Shown piece after piece: positions 33,757 to 41,393 of a DNA stretch of 64,000 nt. Under the pieces are notes generated by a model. The model had not been told where the DNA came from. It saw only the letters and a program-made list of their open reading frames with translations, and searched no databases. The stretch's first letter is position 1; each line of letters starts with the position of its first letter. The translations under genes and the position numbers were made by a program. The stretch comes from Hyphomonadaceae bacterium UBA5336 (GTDB taxonomy: Bacteria; Pseudomonadota; Alphaproteobacteria; Caulobacterales; Hyphomonadaceae): positions 30,561-94,560 of the forward strand of contig DHQO01000021.1 in assembly GCA_002408125.1 (NCBI GenBank). The letters are read 5' to 3'.

Positions 33757-36006
33757 ATGGCCGGCACGGGCGCTTCCGCCGTACAACAGGTTGAAGACGC
33801 GCCCGGCGGCATGCGCGCCATTGCTGGCGAGCATCTCACACGCGAACAACTCATCGCCCGCGTGGCTGCCTATCATCCAGGCCTGGATGAAGCGCGCTTG
33901 GGCGATGCGTATGACTTTGCCCGCAAGCAGCATGGCGAGCAGCTGCGTGCCTCGGGCGATCCGTATTACTCCCATCCCGTCTTCGTCTCCGAACTCCTGG
34001 TCCAGCTCCGTCTGGACCAGGACACGATCATTGCCGGCCTCCTGCATGATGTGGTCGAGGACACCGAGATCTCGCTGCAGGACGTCCGCACGCGCTTTGG
34101 CGACAATGTTGCTGATCTCGTTGACGGCGTCACCAAGCTGACCCAGCTGGAATACCATTCCGAAGAGACCAAGCAGGCGGAGAACTTTCAGAAGTTTATC
34201 CTTGCCACCATCAACGATATCCGCGTGCTGCTGGTGAAGCTGGCGGATCGCATGCACAATATGCGCACGATCCATCACCTGAAGAAGCAGGAAAAACGCC
34301 AGCGCATCGCGCGCGAGACGATGGAAATCTACGCCCCGCTGGCCCGGCGCATTGGCCTTTATCATGTCGCCTCCGAGCTTGAGGACCGCTCCTTCGAGCA
34401 GCTCAATCCCGAAGCGCGCGAAGCGATGACACTGCGCCTGAAGCAGCTGGAAGCGGAAAACAAGATCGATCTGGAGCGTATCCGCGAGGACATCCACGCC
34501 CTGATGGATGCAGCCAATGTGCCTTGCCGCATCAAGGGCCGGCGCAAGACGCCCTATTCGATCTGGCGCAAGCTGGAGCGCAAGCAAATCTCCTTCCGCG
34601 ATGTCGCGGATATCTTCGCCTTCCGCATCATCATCGATGGCGATGCCACCGAATGCTATCGCGTGCTCGGCATCCTGCACACGGTCTGGTCGTGCTTGCC
34701 CGAGCGGTTCCGCGATTTCATTTCCGTGCCCAAGCCCAATGGCTACCAGTCCCTGCACACCACGGTGCGAGCCTCCGGCAACCGCCGCGTGGAATTCCAG
34801 ATCCGCACCGAGGAAATGGACCATTCAGCCGAATACGGCGTTGCCGCGCACTGGACCTACAAGAACCGGCAATACGGCCTCGATCTCGACGCTGCCCGCG
34901 CCGCCGGGCTCGACCCTGAAGCCAATCTGCGCGCCTTTTCCGAGCTCTTCCAGCATGAGGGCGATCCCAGCGAGTTTCTCGAACATGCCAAGCTGGAGAT
35001 GTATCGCGAGAATGTCTTCACCTTCACACCCAAGGGCCGGCTGATCCGGCTGCCCGCCGGTGCGATGCCGCTCGATTTCGCCTATGAGGTCCACACCGCC
35101 ATCGGCAACACCTGTATCGGCGCGCGGATCAATGGCGAGCAGCGCTCCCTGCGCACCGTGCTGAACAATGGCGATGTGATCGAGATCATCCGCGGGAAGG
35201 AGCCCAAGGCACCCAATGGCTGGACTGCGCTGACCGTCACCGGCAAGGCCAAGGCGGCGCTGCGCAAGCTTGCGCGCGAGAAGGAAGCCAATGATTTCCG
35301 GCGCCTGGGCTATGATCTCATCCGCAAGGCGCTGCGCCGGGCCGATATCGACCCGGTCGGCGTGCGCATGGACCATATCGCCAACCGCGCCGGCTTTGCC
35401 TCCAGCGATGAACTGGCCGCCGCCATCGGGCGCAGCGAATACTCCACCAAGGACCTTATCCGCGCCGTCTTCCCGGGCTATGAGCCGGAAAGCTCCATGG
35501 ACCAGTCCAAGCTGCGGCTGGATGATGACCATGCCGCCGAGATGGTCTCCGGCGAGGCGCTGACGCCGGGCGTGACCCTGCATCTCGGCCAGTGCTGCTA
35601 TCCCATCCCGGGTGAACGCATCATCGGCATTCGCGAACCGGGGCAGGGGATCGTTGTCCATTCCATCAGCTGCGACCGTGTCGCCGAGTTTGACGACGAG
35701 CCCGAGCGCTGGGTCGACCTGCAATGGACCGAGCTCGCCAAGACCGGCGCGGTGGCCGTGGCGCGTATTGGCGTGACGGCGGTCAACCAGCGCGGCGTGT
35801 TGGCCACGCTCTGCTCGGCCGTCGCCCAGGCCAACGGCAATATCCTGGGGGTGGCCACAGGCCGGCGGACCGAAGACTTCACGGATCTCGTGTTCGACAT
35901 CGAAGTCGAGGACATGAAGCGTGTGACGCAGATTCTTGCCGCATTGCGTTCGCTCGCGGTCGTCGATACGGCAGTGCGCGAACAGGAGAGCAGGCATGAA
36001 GACTGA
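33757..36006 (+). CDS. rsh: Bifunctional (p)ppGpp synthetase/hydrolase (RelA/SpoT homologue)
   Basis: 749 aa. The hydrolase domain keeps its metal site (His73, His97-Asp98 in LLHDVVEDTE). The synthetase domain (about residues 250-370) holds RIKGRRKTPYSIWRKL and DIFAFRIII. A TGS domain follows near residues 430-490 and an ACT domain occupies the last 75 residues. Both activities should be intact, so it likely sets the stringent response for this cell. pyrE starts inside its last codons. Confidence 0.95.
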   Translation: MAGTGASAVQQVEDAPGGMRAIAGEHLTREQLIARVAAYHPGLDEARLGDAYDFARKQHGEQLRASGDPYYSHPVFVSELLVQLRLDQDTIIAGLLHDVVEDTEISLQDVRTRFGDNVADLVDGVTKLTQLEYHSEETKQAENFQKFILATINDIRVLLVKLADRMHNMRTIHHLKKQEKRQRIARETMEIYAPLARRIGLYHVASELEDRSFEQLNPEAREAMTLRLKQLEAENKIDLERIREDIHALMDAANVPCRIKGRRKTPYSIWRKLERKQISFRDVADIFAFRIIIDGDATECYRVLGILHTVWSCLPERFRDFISVPKPNGYQSLHTTVRASGNRRVEFQIRTEEMDHSAEYGVAAHWTYKNRQYGLDLDAARAAGLDPEANLRAFSELFQHEGDPSEFLEHAKLEMYRENVFTFTPKGRLIRLPAGAMPLDFAYEVHTAIGNTCIGARINGEQRSLRTVLNNGDVIEIIRGKEPKAPNGWTALTVTGKAKAALRKLAREKEANDFRRLGYDLIRKALRRADIDPVGVRMDHIANRAGFASSDELAAAIGRSEYSTKDLIRAVFPGYEPESSMDQSKLRLDDDHAAEMVSGEALTPGVTLHLGQCCYPIPGERIIGIREPGQGIVVHSISCDRVAEFDDEPERWVDLQWTELAKTGAVAVARIGVTAVNQRGVLATLCSAVAQANGNILGVATGRRTEDFTDLVFDIEVEDMKRVTQILAALRSLAVVDTAVREQESRHED

Positions 36007-36577
36007 GGACGTCCTCGATACTTTTCGCGACGCTGGCGCGCTATTGAACGGGCATTTCATTCTGTCCTCCGGGCGGCGCAGCCCGGTCTTCCTTCAGAAG
36101 GCTCTGGTGTTCTCCCGACCCGACCTGTCGGAGAAACTGTGCGCGGCGCTTGCGGCGAAGATTCGCGCGGAATTTGGCGAGATCGACGTTGTGGCCGGCC
36201 CGGCCGTGGGCGGCATCATCCCGGGCTATGAGACGGCCCGACATCTCAGCGCGCGGGCCATCTTTGCCGAGCGAGTCGACGGCAAACTGACCTTCCGGCG
36301 CGGCTTTGCCATCCAGCCGGGCGAGCGGGTGCTGATCTGCGAGGATATCGTCACCACCGGTCTGTCCTTCCGCGAGACGGTGGAAGCCCTTGAGGCGCTG
36401 CCCGGCGAGGTGGTGGGCGGAGCCTGCATTATCGATCGCTCGGGCGGCAAGGCCGATGTCGGCTGCGAACTGGTCTCGCTCGCCAGCGTCGAATTCCCCG
36501 ACTATACGCCCGAGGATGTGCCGGCAGAGCTTGCGAAGATCGAGGCGGTGAAACCCGGCAGCCGGGGGCTCGCCTGA
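35996..36577 (+). CDS. pyrE: Orotate phosphoribosyltransferase PyrE
   Basis: 193 aa enzyme of pyrimidine synthesis. The PRPP-binding motif is VLICEDIVTTGLS, with FILSSGRRSPVFLQK near the N-terminus and a flexible-loop region. I chose ATG 35996, which overlaps the rsh 3' end by 11 bases; the frame is open further left, but that sequence belongs to rsh. The last base of its stop codon is the first base of the pdxJ start. Confidence 0.95.
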   Translation: MKTEDVLDTFRDAGALLNGHFILSSGRRSPVFLQKALVFSRPDLSEKLCAALAAKIRAEFGEIDVVAGPAVGGIIPGYETARHLSARAIFAERVDGKLTFRRGFAIQPGERVLICEDIVTTGLSFRETVEALEALPGEVVGGACIIDRSGGKADVGCELVSLASVEFPDYTPEDVPAELAKIEAVKPGSRGLA

Positions 36578-37320
36578 TGGCAGGGCGATTGCGCCTGGGG
36601 GTCAATATTGATCATGTCGCCACGGTGCGCAATGCGCGCGGCGGGGACCATCCCGATCCGGTGCGCGCGGCCGCGATTGCCGCCAGAGCTGGCGCGGACG
36701 GCATTACCATGCACCTGCGTGAGGATCGCCGGCATATTGTCGATCATGATCTCGACCGCATTCGCACAGCGTCTGACCTGCCGATTAATCTGGAAATGGC
36801 GGCGACCGAGGAAATGCTCGGCATTGCCCTGAAATTCCGGCCGGAAACCGCCATGTTCGTGCCGGAAAAGCGCGAGGAGCGTACCACCGAGGGCGGCCTC
36901 AATGCCGCGCGTGAGCATAACAAGCTCGCGCCCATGATCCGCGCGCTGCGAGAGAACGGCTCCCGTGTTTCGCTTTTCATCGAACCCGATCCGGTGCAGC
37001 TCGCCGCGGCCAAATCCCTCGGCGCGGATATCTGCGAGTTCCATACCGGTCGCTATGTCGAGCTTTGCCTCGCCGGCGATCATGAACTGGCTGAAGTCGA
37101 GCGCGAGCGCATCATCCAGGCGGCCCGCCGCGCGGTGGAGATGGGGATCGAGCCCCAGGCCGGCCATGGCCTGACCTATGACACGGTCGGCCCGATCGCC
37201 GAGATCGAACAGCTCACCGAGCTGAATATCGGCCATTTCCTGATGGGCGAGGCGATCTTCATCGGTCTCGATGCCGCCGTGCGCAAGATGCGCGAGTTGA
37301 TGGACGAGGCGCGTGCATGA
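36577..37320 (+). CDS. pdxJ: Pyridoxine 5'-phosphate synthase PdxJ
   Basis: 247 aa TIM barrel that condenses 1-deoxyxylulose 5-phosphate with 3-amino-2-oxopropyl phosphate. The N-terminal signature LGVNIDHVATVRNARGG and ITMHLREDRRHI are diagnostic, and the C-terminal phosphate site is in NIGHFLMGEAIF. It overlaps pyrE by one base and acpS by ATGA. Confidence 0.96.
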   Translation: MAGRLRLGVNIDHVATVRNARGGDHPDPVRAAAIAARAGADGITMHLREDRRHIVDHDLDRIRTASDLPINLEMAATEEMLGIALKFRPETAMFVPEKREERTTEGGLNAAREHNKLAPMIRALRENGSRVSLFIEPDPVQLAAAKSLGADICEFHTGRYVELCLAGDHELAEVERERIIQAARRAVEMGIEPQAGHGLTYDTVGPIAEIEQLTELNIGHFLMGEAIFIGLDAAVRKMRELMDEARA

Positions 37321-37730
37321 TCATCGGGCTCGGCCAGGACATGTGCAATATCGAGCGGATCGAGAAGACACTGGAACGCTATGGTGACCGGTTCACCAGC
37401 CGCGTCTTCACCGATCTTGAAATCGCCAAGGCCGAGCGCCGCCGCCGCAAGGCCGAGACCTATGCCAAGCGCTTTGCTGCCAAGGAGGCCTGCGCCAAGG
37501 CGCTGGGTACCGGCGTGCCGCGCCGGGGCGTCCACTGGCGCCATATGGGCGTTGTGAACCTGCCGTCGGGTGCGCCGACCATGGATCTTTCCGGCGGGGC
37601 GGAACTTCGCCTGCGCGAAATTCTCCCGGTCGGCCATGAGGCGCGCATCAGCCTGACCATCACCGATGACTATCCCTGGGCACAGGCCCTGGTGATCATC
37701 GAGGCCCATCCGATGGCGATGGAAGGATGA
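37317..37730 (+). CDS. acpS: Holo-[acyl-carrier-protein] synthase AcpS
   Basis: 137 aa 4'-phosphopantetheinyl transferase that activates ACP. The metal-binding residues are in IIGLGQDMCNIERIE and RFAAKEACAKALGTG. It couples directly to rnc by ATGA. In many alphaproteobacteria lepB (signal peptidase I) sits between acpS and rnc; it is absent here. Confidence 0.95.
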   Translation: MIIGLGQDMCNIERIEKTLERYGDRFTSRVFTDLEIAKAERRRRKAETYAKRFAAKEACAKALGTGVPRRGVHWRHMGVVNLPSGAPTMDLSGGAELRLREILPVGHEARISLTITDDYPWAQALVIIEAHPMAMEG

Positions 37731-38485
37731 AGCCGGCCCGCCCCAAACGCACCCGCCAGCGCGCTGCAGCCAAACAGGTCCGCCCTGAGCTGTCGAAGGT
37801 CGCGGTGGAGGCCATCGAGGAAGCCCTCGGCCACCGCTTCAGCGACACCACGCTGCTGGTGCGCGCCTTCACTCATCCGAGCGCCCTGCCGGAAAGCGCC
37901 CATGGCCTCGGCTCGAACCAGCGGCTGGAATTCCTCGGCGACCGTGTGCTCGGCCTCGTCATTGCCGAGCGGCTTTTCTCGCGTCGGATGACCGAGCGGG
38001 AAGGCTCCCTCGCCCCGCGCCTCAACCGACTCGTCAACAAGCGCGCCTGCGCCGATGCCGCCGCGCATATGGGGCTTGGCCAGTATGTCATCATGTCGCC
38101 TTATGAGATCTCCCATGGCGGGCGCGAGCGCGAGAGCACGCTCGGCGATCTGTGCGAGGCTGTCATCGCGGCGATCTATCTGGATGGTGGGCTGAAAAAG
38201 GCGAGCGCTTTCATCGAGAAGGCTTTCGCACCGCAATTTGAGGAGCGCCATGCGCGGGTGAAGGATCCCAAGACCCTGCTGCAGGAATGGGCGCAGGCGG
38301 CCGGGCTCGACCTGCCGCACTACAAGACGCTCTCGCGCAGCGGGCCGGACCACGCACCGCGTTTCGTGGTGGAAGTCAGCGTCGGTGGCGATTATAGCGA
38401 GACCGGCGAAGACCGCTCGAAGCAAAATGCCGAGCGGGCCGCCGCCCTGAAACTTCTCGACCGTGTGGACCCTGCGAATGACTGA
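37727..38485 (+). CDS. rnc: Ribonuclease III
   Basis: 252 aa double-strand-specific endoribonuclease for rRNA and mRNA processing. The catalytic signature NQRLEFLGDRVLG spans residues 64-76, with the second acidic pair in STLGDLCEAVIAAIYLDGG. The C-terminal dsRNA-binding domain starts near residue 180. A basic N-terminal extension of about 20 residues is present. It overlaps era by eight bases. Confidence 0.96.
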   Translation: MKPARPKRTRQRAAAKQVRPELSKVAVEAIEEALGHRFSDTTLLVRAFTHPSALPESAHGLGSNQRLEFLGDRVLGLVIAERLFSRRMTEREGSLAPRLNRLVNKRACADAAAHMGLGQYVIMSPYEISHGGRERESTLGDLCEAVIAAIYLDGGLKKASAFIEKAFAPQFEERHARVKDPKTLLQEWAQAAGLDLPHYKTLSRSGPDHAPRFVVEVSVGGDYSETGEDRSKQNAERAAALKLLDRVDPAND

Positions 38486-39419
38486 CGAGCCGATCATCAA
38501 GCGCGCCGGCTTTGCCGCCATTCTCGGCGCGCCGAATGCCGGCAAGTCGACCCTCGTCAACCGGCTGGTCGGGACAAAGGTCGCCATCGTTACGCATAAA
38601 GTGCAGACGACGCGCTTCCAGGTGCGCGGCATCGCCCATCATGGCGAAGCGCAGATCGTGCTGATCGACACGCCCGGTATTTTCTCCGCCAGGACCCGGC
38701 TCGACCGCGCCATGGTCCAGTCGGCCTGGGCCGGCGCGGAGGATGCCGATGCGCGCGTGCACCTGATCGACGCCTCGGCCTGGGTGACGGATACGCCGAC
38801 AGGCGCGCAGAAAAAGTCCATCGAGGATGATGAACGGGTGATCGCCACGCTGAATGAGCGGGGCATGACTGTTTTCCTCGCGCTCAACAAGATCGACCAG
38901 TTTGCCCATGCCGAAATCCTGCCGGTGATCGCGAAGCTGCACGAGACCGGCGTCTATTCGGAGATCTTCCCGATCTCGGCGGTGAACGGCGACGGGGTGG
39001 AGGCGCTTGCCGATGCGCTGGCCGCTGCCATGCCGGAGGGCGGGGCTCTCTATCCGCCAGATCAGGCAGCCGATATTCCAACGCGCCTGCTGGCCGCCGA
39101 AGTCACGCGCGAAAAGCTGATGCTGCGTCTGCACCAGGAACTGCCCTACCAGATGACGGTGGAAACCGAGGACTGGGAGGAAAAGCGCGACGGATCGGTG
39201 CGCGTCCAGCAGGTGGTGATTGTCGGGCGCGAGAGTCACAAGGCCATGGTGCTCGGCAAGGGCGGTTCGGTGATCCGCCAGATCGGACAGGCCGCGCGCG
39301 AGGAGCTGTCGGAGATCCTCGACCGCAAGGTGCATCTCTTCCTGTTCGTGAAGGTGGATGAGCGCTGGCAGGAAAAACGCGAGCGCTATGAAGGGCTGGG
39401 CCTCGATTTTGATGTCTGA
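38478..39419 (+). CDS. era: GTPase Era
   Basis: 313 aa ribosome-maturation GTPase that binds the 3' end of 16S rRNA. The P-loop GAPNAGKS lies at residues 17-24, G3 is in DTPG, G4 is NKID, and a C-terminal KH domain contains MVLGKGGSVIRQIG. I chose ATG 38478, overlapping the rnc end, over an upstream GTG at 38463 because it sits at the conserved N-terminus. Confidence 0.96.
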   Translation: MTDEPIIKRAGFAAILGAPNAGKSTLVNRLVGTKVAIVTHKVQTTRFQVRGIAHHGEAQIVLIDTPGIFSARTRLDRAMVQSAWAGAEDADARVHLIDASAWVTDTPTGAQKKSIEDDERVIATLNERGMTVFLALNKIDQFAHAEILPVIAKLHETGVYSEIFPISAVNGDGVEALADALAAAMPEGGALYPPDQAADIPTRLLAAEVTREKLMLRLHQELPYQMTVETEDWEEKRDGSVRVQQVVIVGRESHKAMVLGKGGSVIRQIGQAAREELSEILDRKVHLFLFVKVDERWQEKRERYEGLGLDFDV

Positions 39420-39437
39420 CCGGGCCATTCTGGCAAG

Positions 39438-40181
39438 ATGAATTGGAGCGATGAGGCGATTGTCCTGGGCGCGCGCCGCTTTGGTGAAAGCGGGTTGATC
39501 CTGGATGTGCTGACGGCGAGCCGAGGCCGCCGGTCGGGCCTCGTCTATGGTGGGGCCTCGCGGAAGAAACGCGCGCAATATGAGCCCGGAAATTCGGTGA
39601 GCGTGTCGTGGAGCGGGCGGCTGGAAGACCAGCTTGGCCGCTTCGATGTCGCCGAATCGAGCCGCGACCGCGCCGCGCGCCTGCTCGACACGTCGCTGGC
39701 ACTGAAGGCGCTTGCCACCATCACCACGCTGTTGCGCGGGGTGCTGGATGAGGGCGACGCGGCGGGTTCGGCGCTTTATGGGCCGAGCCTCCTCCTGCTC
39801 GACATGCTGGAGGAAGAGGGCGTCTGGCCGGCGCTCTATGTGCGCTGGGAGTTCGGCATGCTGTCGGCGCTCGGCTTCGGGCTGGACCTGTCGGCCTGCG
39901 CGCTGACGGGGGAGAATGACGGGCTCACCCATGTTTCGCCCAAGACGGGGCGGGCCGTGCGGGGCTCCGAAGCGGAAGAGTATATCGACCGGTTGCTGCC
40001 ACTGCCGGGCTTTCTCATCGACTCAGCGGCCCCGGCGACGCCGGGCGATATTGCCAACGGCCTGCGCCTGACCGGGCATTTTCTCGGCGAGCGCCTGTTT
40101 GCCGCCTATAACCGCCAGCTGCCTGATGTGCGCGGCAGGCTTGTCGCGCAGATGCAGCGTGCCGGGATTATTGCGGATTAG
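39438..40181 (+). CDS. recO: DNA repair protein RecO
   Basis: 247 aa recombination mediator with an N-terminal OB fold (WSDEAIVLGARRFGESGLIL) and a helical C-terminal domain. It loads RecA with RecR. Its place after era is standard. Alphaproteobacterial RecO usually lacks the zinc cysteines, and none are arranged as a cluster here. It ends the housekeeping run. Confidence 0.93.
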   Translation: MNWSDEAIVLGARRFGESGLILDVLTASRGRRSGLVYGGASRKKRAQYEPGNSVSVSWSGRLEDQLGRFDVAESSRDRAARLLDTSLALKALATITTLLRGVLDEGDAAGSALYGPSLLLLDMLEEEGVWPALYVRWEFGMLSALGFGLDLSACALTGENDGLTHVSPKTGRAVRGSEAEEYIDRLLPLPGFLIDSAAPATPGDIANGLRLTGHFLGERLFAAYNRQLPDVRGRLVAQMQRAGIIAD

Positions 40182-40268
40182 CACCACAATTGGCGGGTTG
40201 TTCATTTGCCGTTTATCGATTAAGTGATAGCGATATTCAATAACATCACTCGCTAGAAGGAACCCACC

Positions 40269-40463
40269 ATGAAAACCATCGCTTCCATCGCCGCCGTCGG
40301 TCTTGGCGCACTTTTTCTCACCGGCTGTATCCATGTCACTGAAGATAATTATTCCGACGCGGACATGATCGCCCGCAACACCGAATCGGCGATCCGCGTT
40401 TGCGGTGAGGGCAATGTCCAGAAGGTCGATGAAGAGGGATATAGCTGCAAGGCTGAGCGATAG
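40269..40463 (+). CDS. Small lipoprotein of unknown function
   Basis: 64 aa. The signal ends in a lipobox LTGC at about Cys20, leaving a mature peptide of about 45 residues with two further cysteines that could form a disulfide. The ribosome site AGAAGGAA is close to ATG. No family recognised. A strong hairpin follows. Confidence 0.65.
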   Translation: MKTIASIAAVGLGALFLTGCIHVTEDNYSDADMIARNTESAIRVCGEGNVQKVDEEGYSCKAER

Positions 40464-40499
40464 CTCGTGTGCTTGCGGAGATAACTGAAGAAACTCACA

Positions 40500-40526
40500 C
40501 GGCCACGCTGCTTATCAGCGTGGCCG
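40500..40526 (+). terminator. Hairpin terminator candidate between small lipoprotein and extensin-like gene
   Basis: An 11-base perfect stem CGGCCACGCTG/CAGCGTGGCCG closes on CTTAT. The tail ATGATTTG has few T residues, so it may be a bidirectional terminator for the convergent genes rather than a classical one. Confidence 0.6.
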
Positions 40527-40599
40527 ATGATTTGTGACGATGCGCAGAATTGGCGAAGAAGCGGCCTGGGCAAGCGCGGGTGGGGAAGAGCCCCCGGTG

Positions 40600-41289
40600 C
40601 TAGCGACAGGTCATCCCGCCACCCATGTCGAAATGGAAATGATCGGCATGGGCGGCGTTGTAGTCGGGTCCGAGCCCGACGCGGAACACCCGGCACCCGC
40701 CCTTGAAGATCTCTTCCAGGAACTCGCCCTCCGGCGAATCGGCGCGCCAGTCATCCTTGACCATCACGCGGCTTCCATCCGCCAGGGTCACCCCCGCAAC
40801 ATCGATGGCATTGGCCGTGGCATGTTCTGACCAGGGCGCGCTGGCGCGGTTGTACATCCGCCGGCAGGAGAAGGTGCCATATGTCTCGATCCGGCTGATC
40901 TCGTGGCCGAAATATTTCTCGGCGGCCGGGTGCAGCACGTCACGCTCCCAGACATAAAGCGCCGCGGCGAGCGGGCAGGTGGTGCGCACCGGAGCGTTGT
41001 AGGGCGTAACCGAGCGCTCAAGGTTGATCGCGCCGGCCAGGCTGCAATGCTCATTGGTGTTTTCCACGTCCAGCTCGGCATATTCGACACCGGCCTGGCT
41101 GAGGGCTGCGCGGCAATAGTCCGGCGTGCTCGACAGCCGGTCGAGCTGCGCGCCAGTGGCCCAGCCGATGGGCCGATCCAGCGAAACCGGCTTCCAGGGC
41201 ACATGTTGGGGCGGGGCGAGAAAGTGCACCGCGGCAAACAAGGCTCCGATGAACAGAATAAAGGCCCCCCGCAGGATCCATCTCTGCAT
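40600..41289 (-). CDS. Extensin-like C-terminal domain protein, possible peptidoglycan hydrolase fold
   Basis: 229 aa. An N-terminal hydrophobic segment (residues 5-24) probably anchors it to the inner membrane, with the rest periplasmic. The extensin-like domain has conserved cysteines and the motifs SEHATANAIDVAG and HADHFHFDMGGG, whose His and Asp resemble the zinc site of LAS/M15 peptidases, so cell-wall activity is plausible but not shown. Convergent with the small lipoprotein gene and divergent from parC. Confidence 0.8.
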   Translation of the reverse strand: MQRWILRGAFILFIGALFAAVHFLAPPQHVPWKPVSLDRPIGWATGAQLDRLSSTPDYCRAALSQAGVEYAELDVENTNEHCSLAGAINLERSVTPYNAPVRTTCPLAAALYVWERDVLHPAAEKYFGHEISRIETYGTFSCRRMYNRASAPWSEHATANAIDVAGVTLADGSRVMVKDDWRADSPEGEFLEEIFKGGCRVFRVGLGPDYNAAHADHFHFDMGGGMTCR

Positions 41290-41393
41290 TCCGGCCTTTG
41301 TCCTTCCTTAACCAATGCCCGGTTTTTGTTAACCCAACGAGTCCGGCTGCGCACCTGCAGCCACTGCAATTGCTTTTTAGAGGGGAAGGCGCG

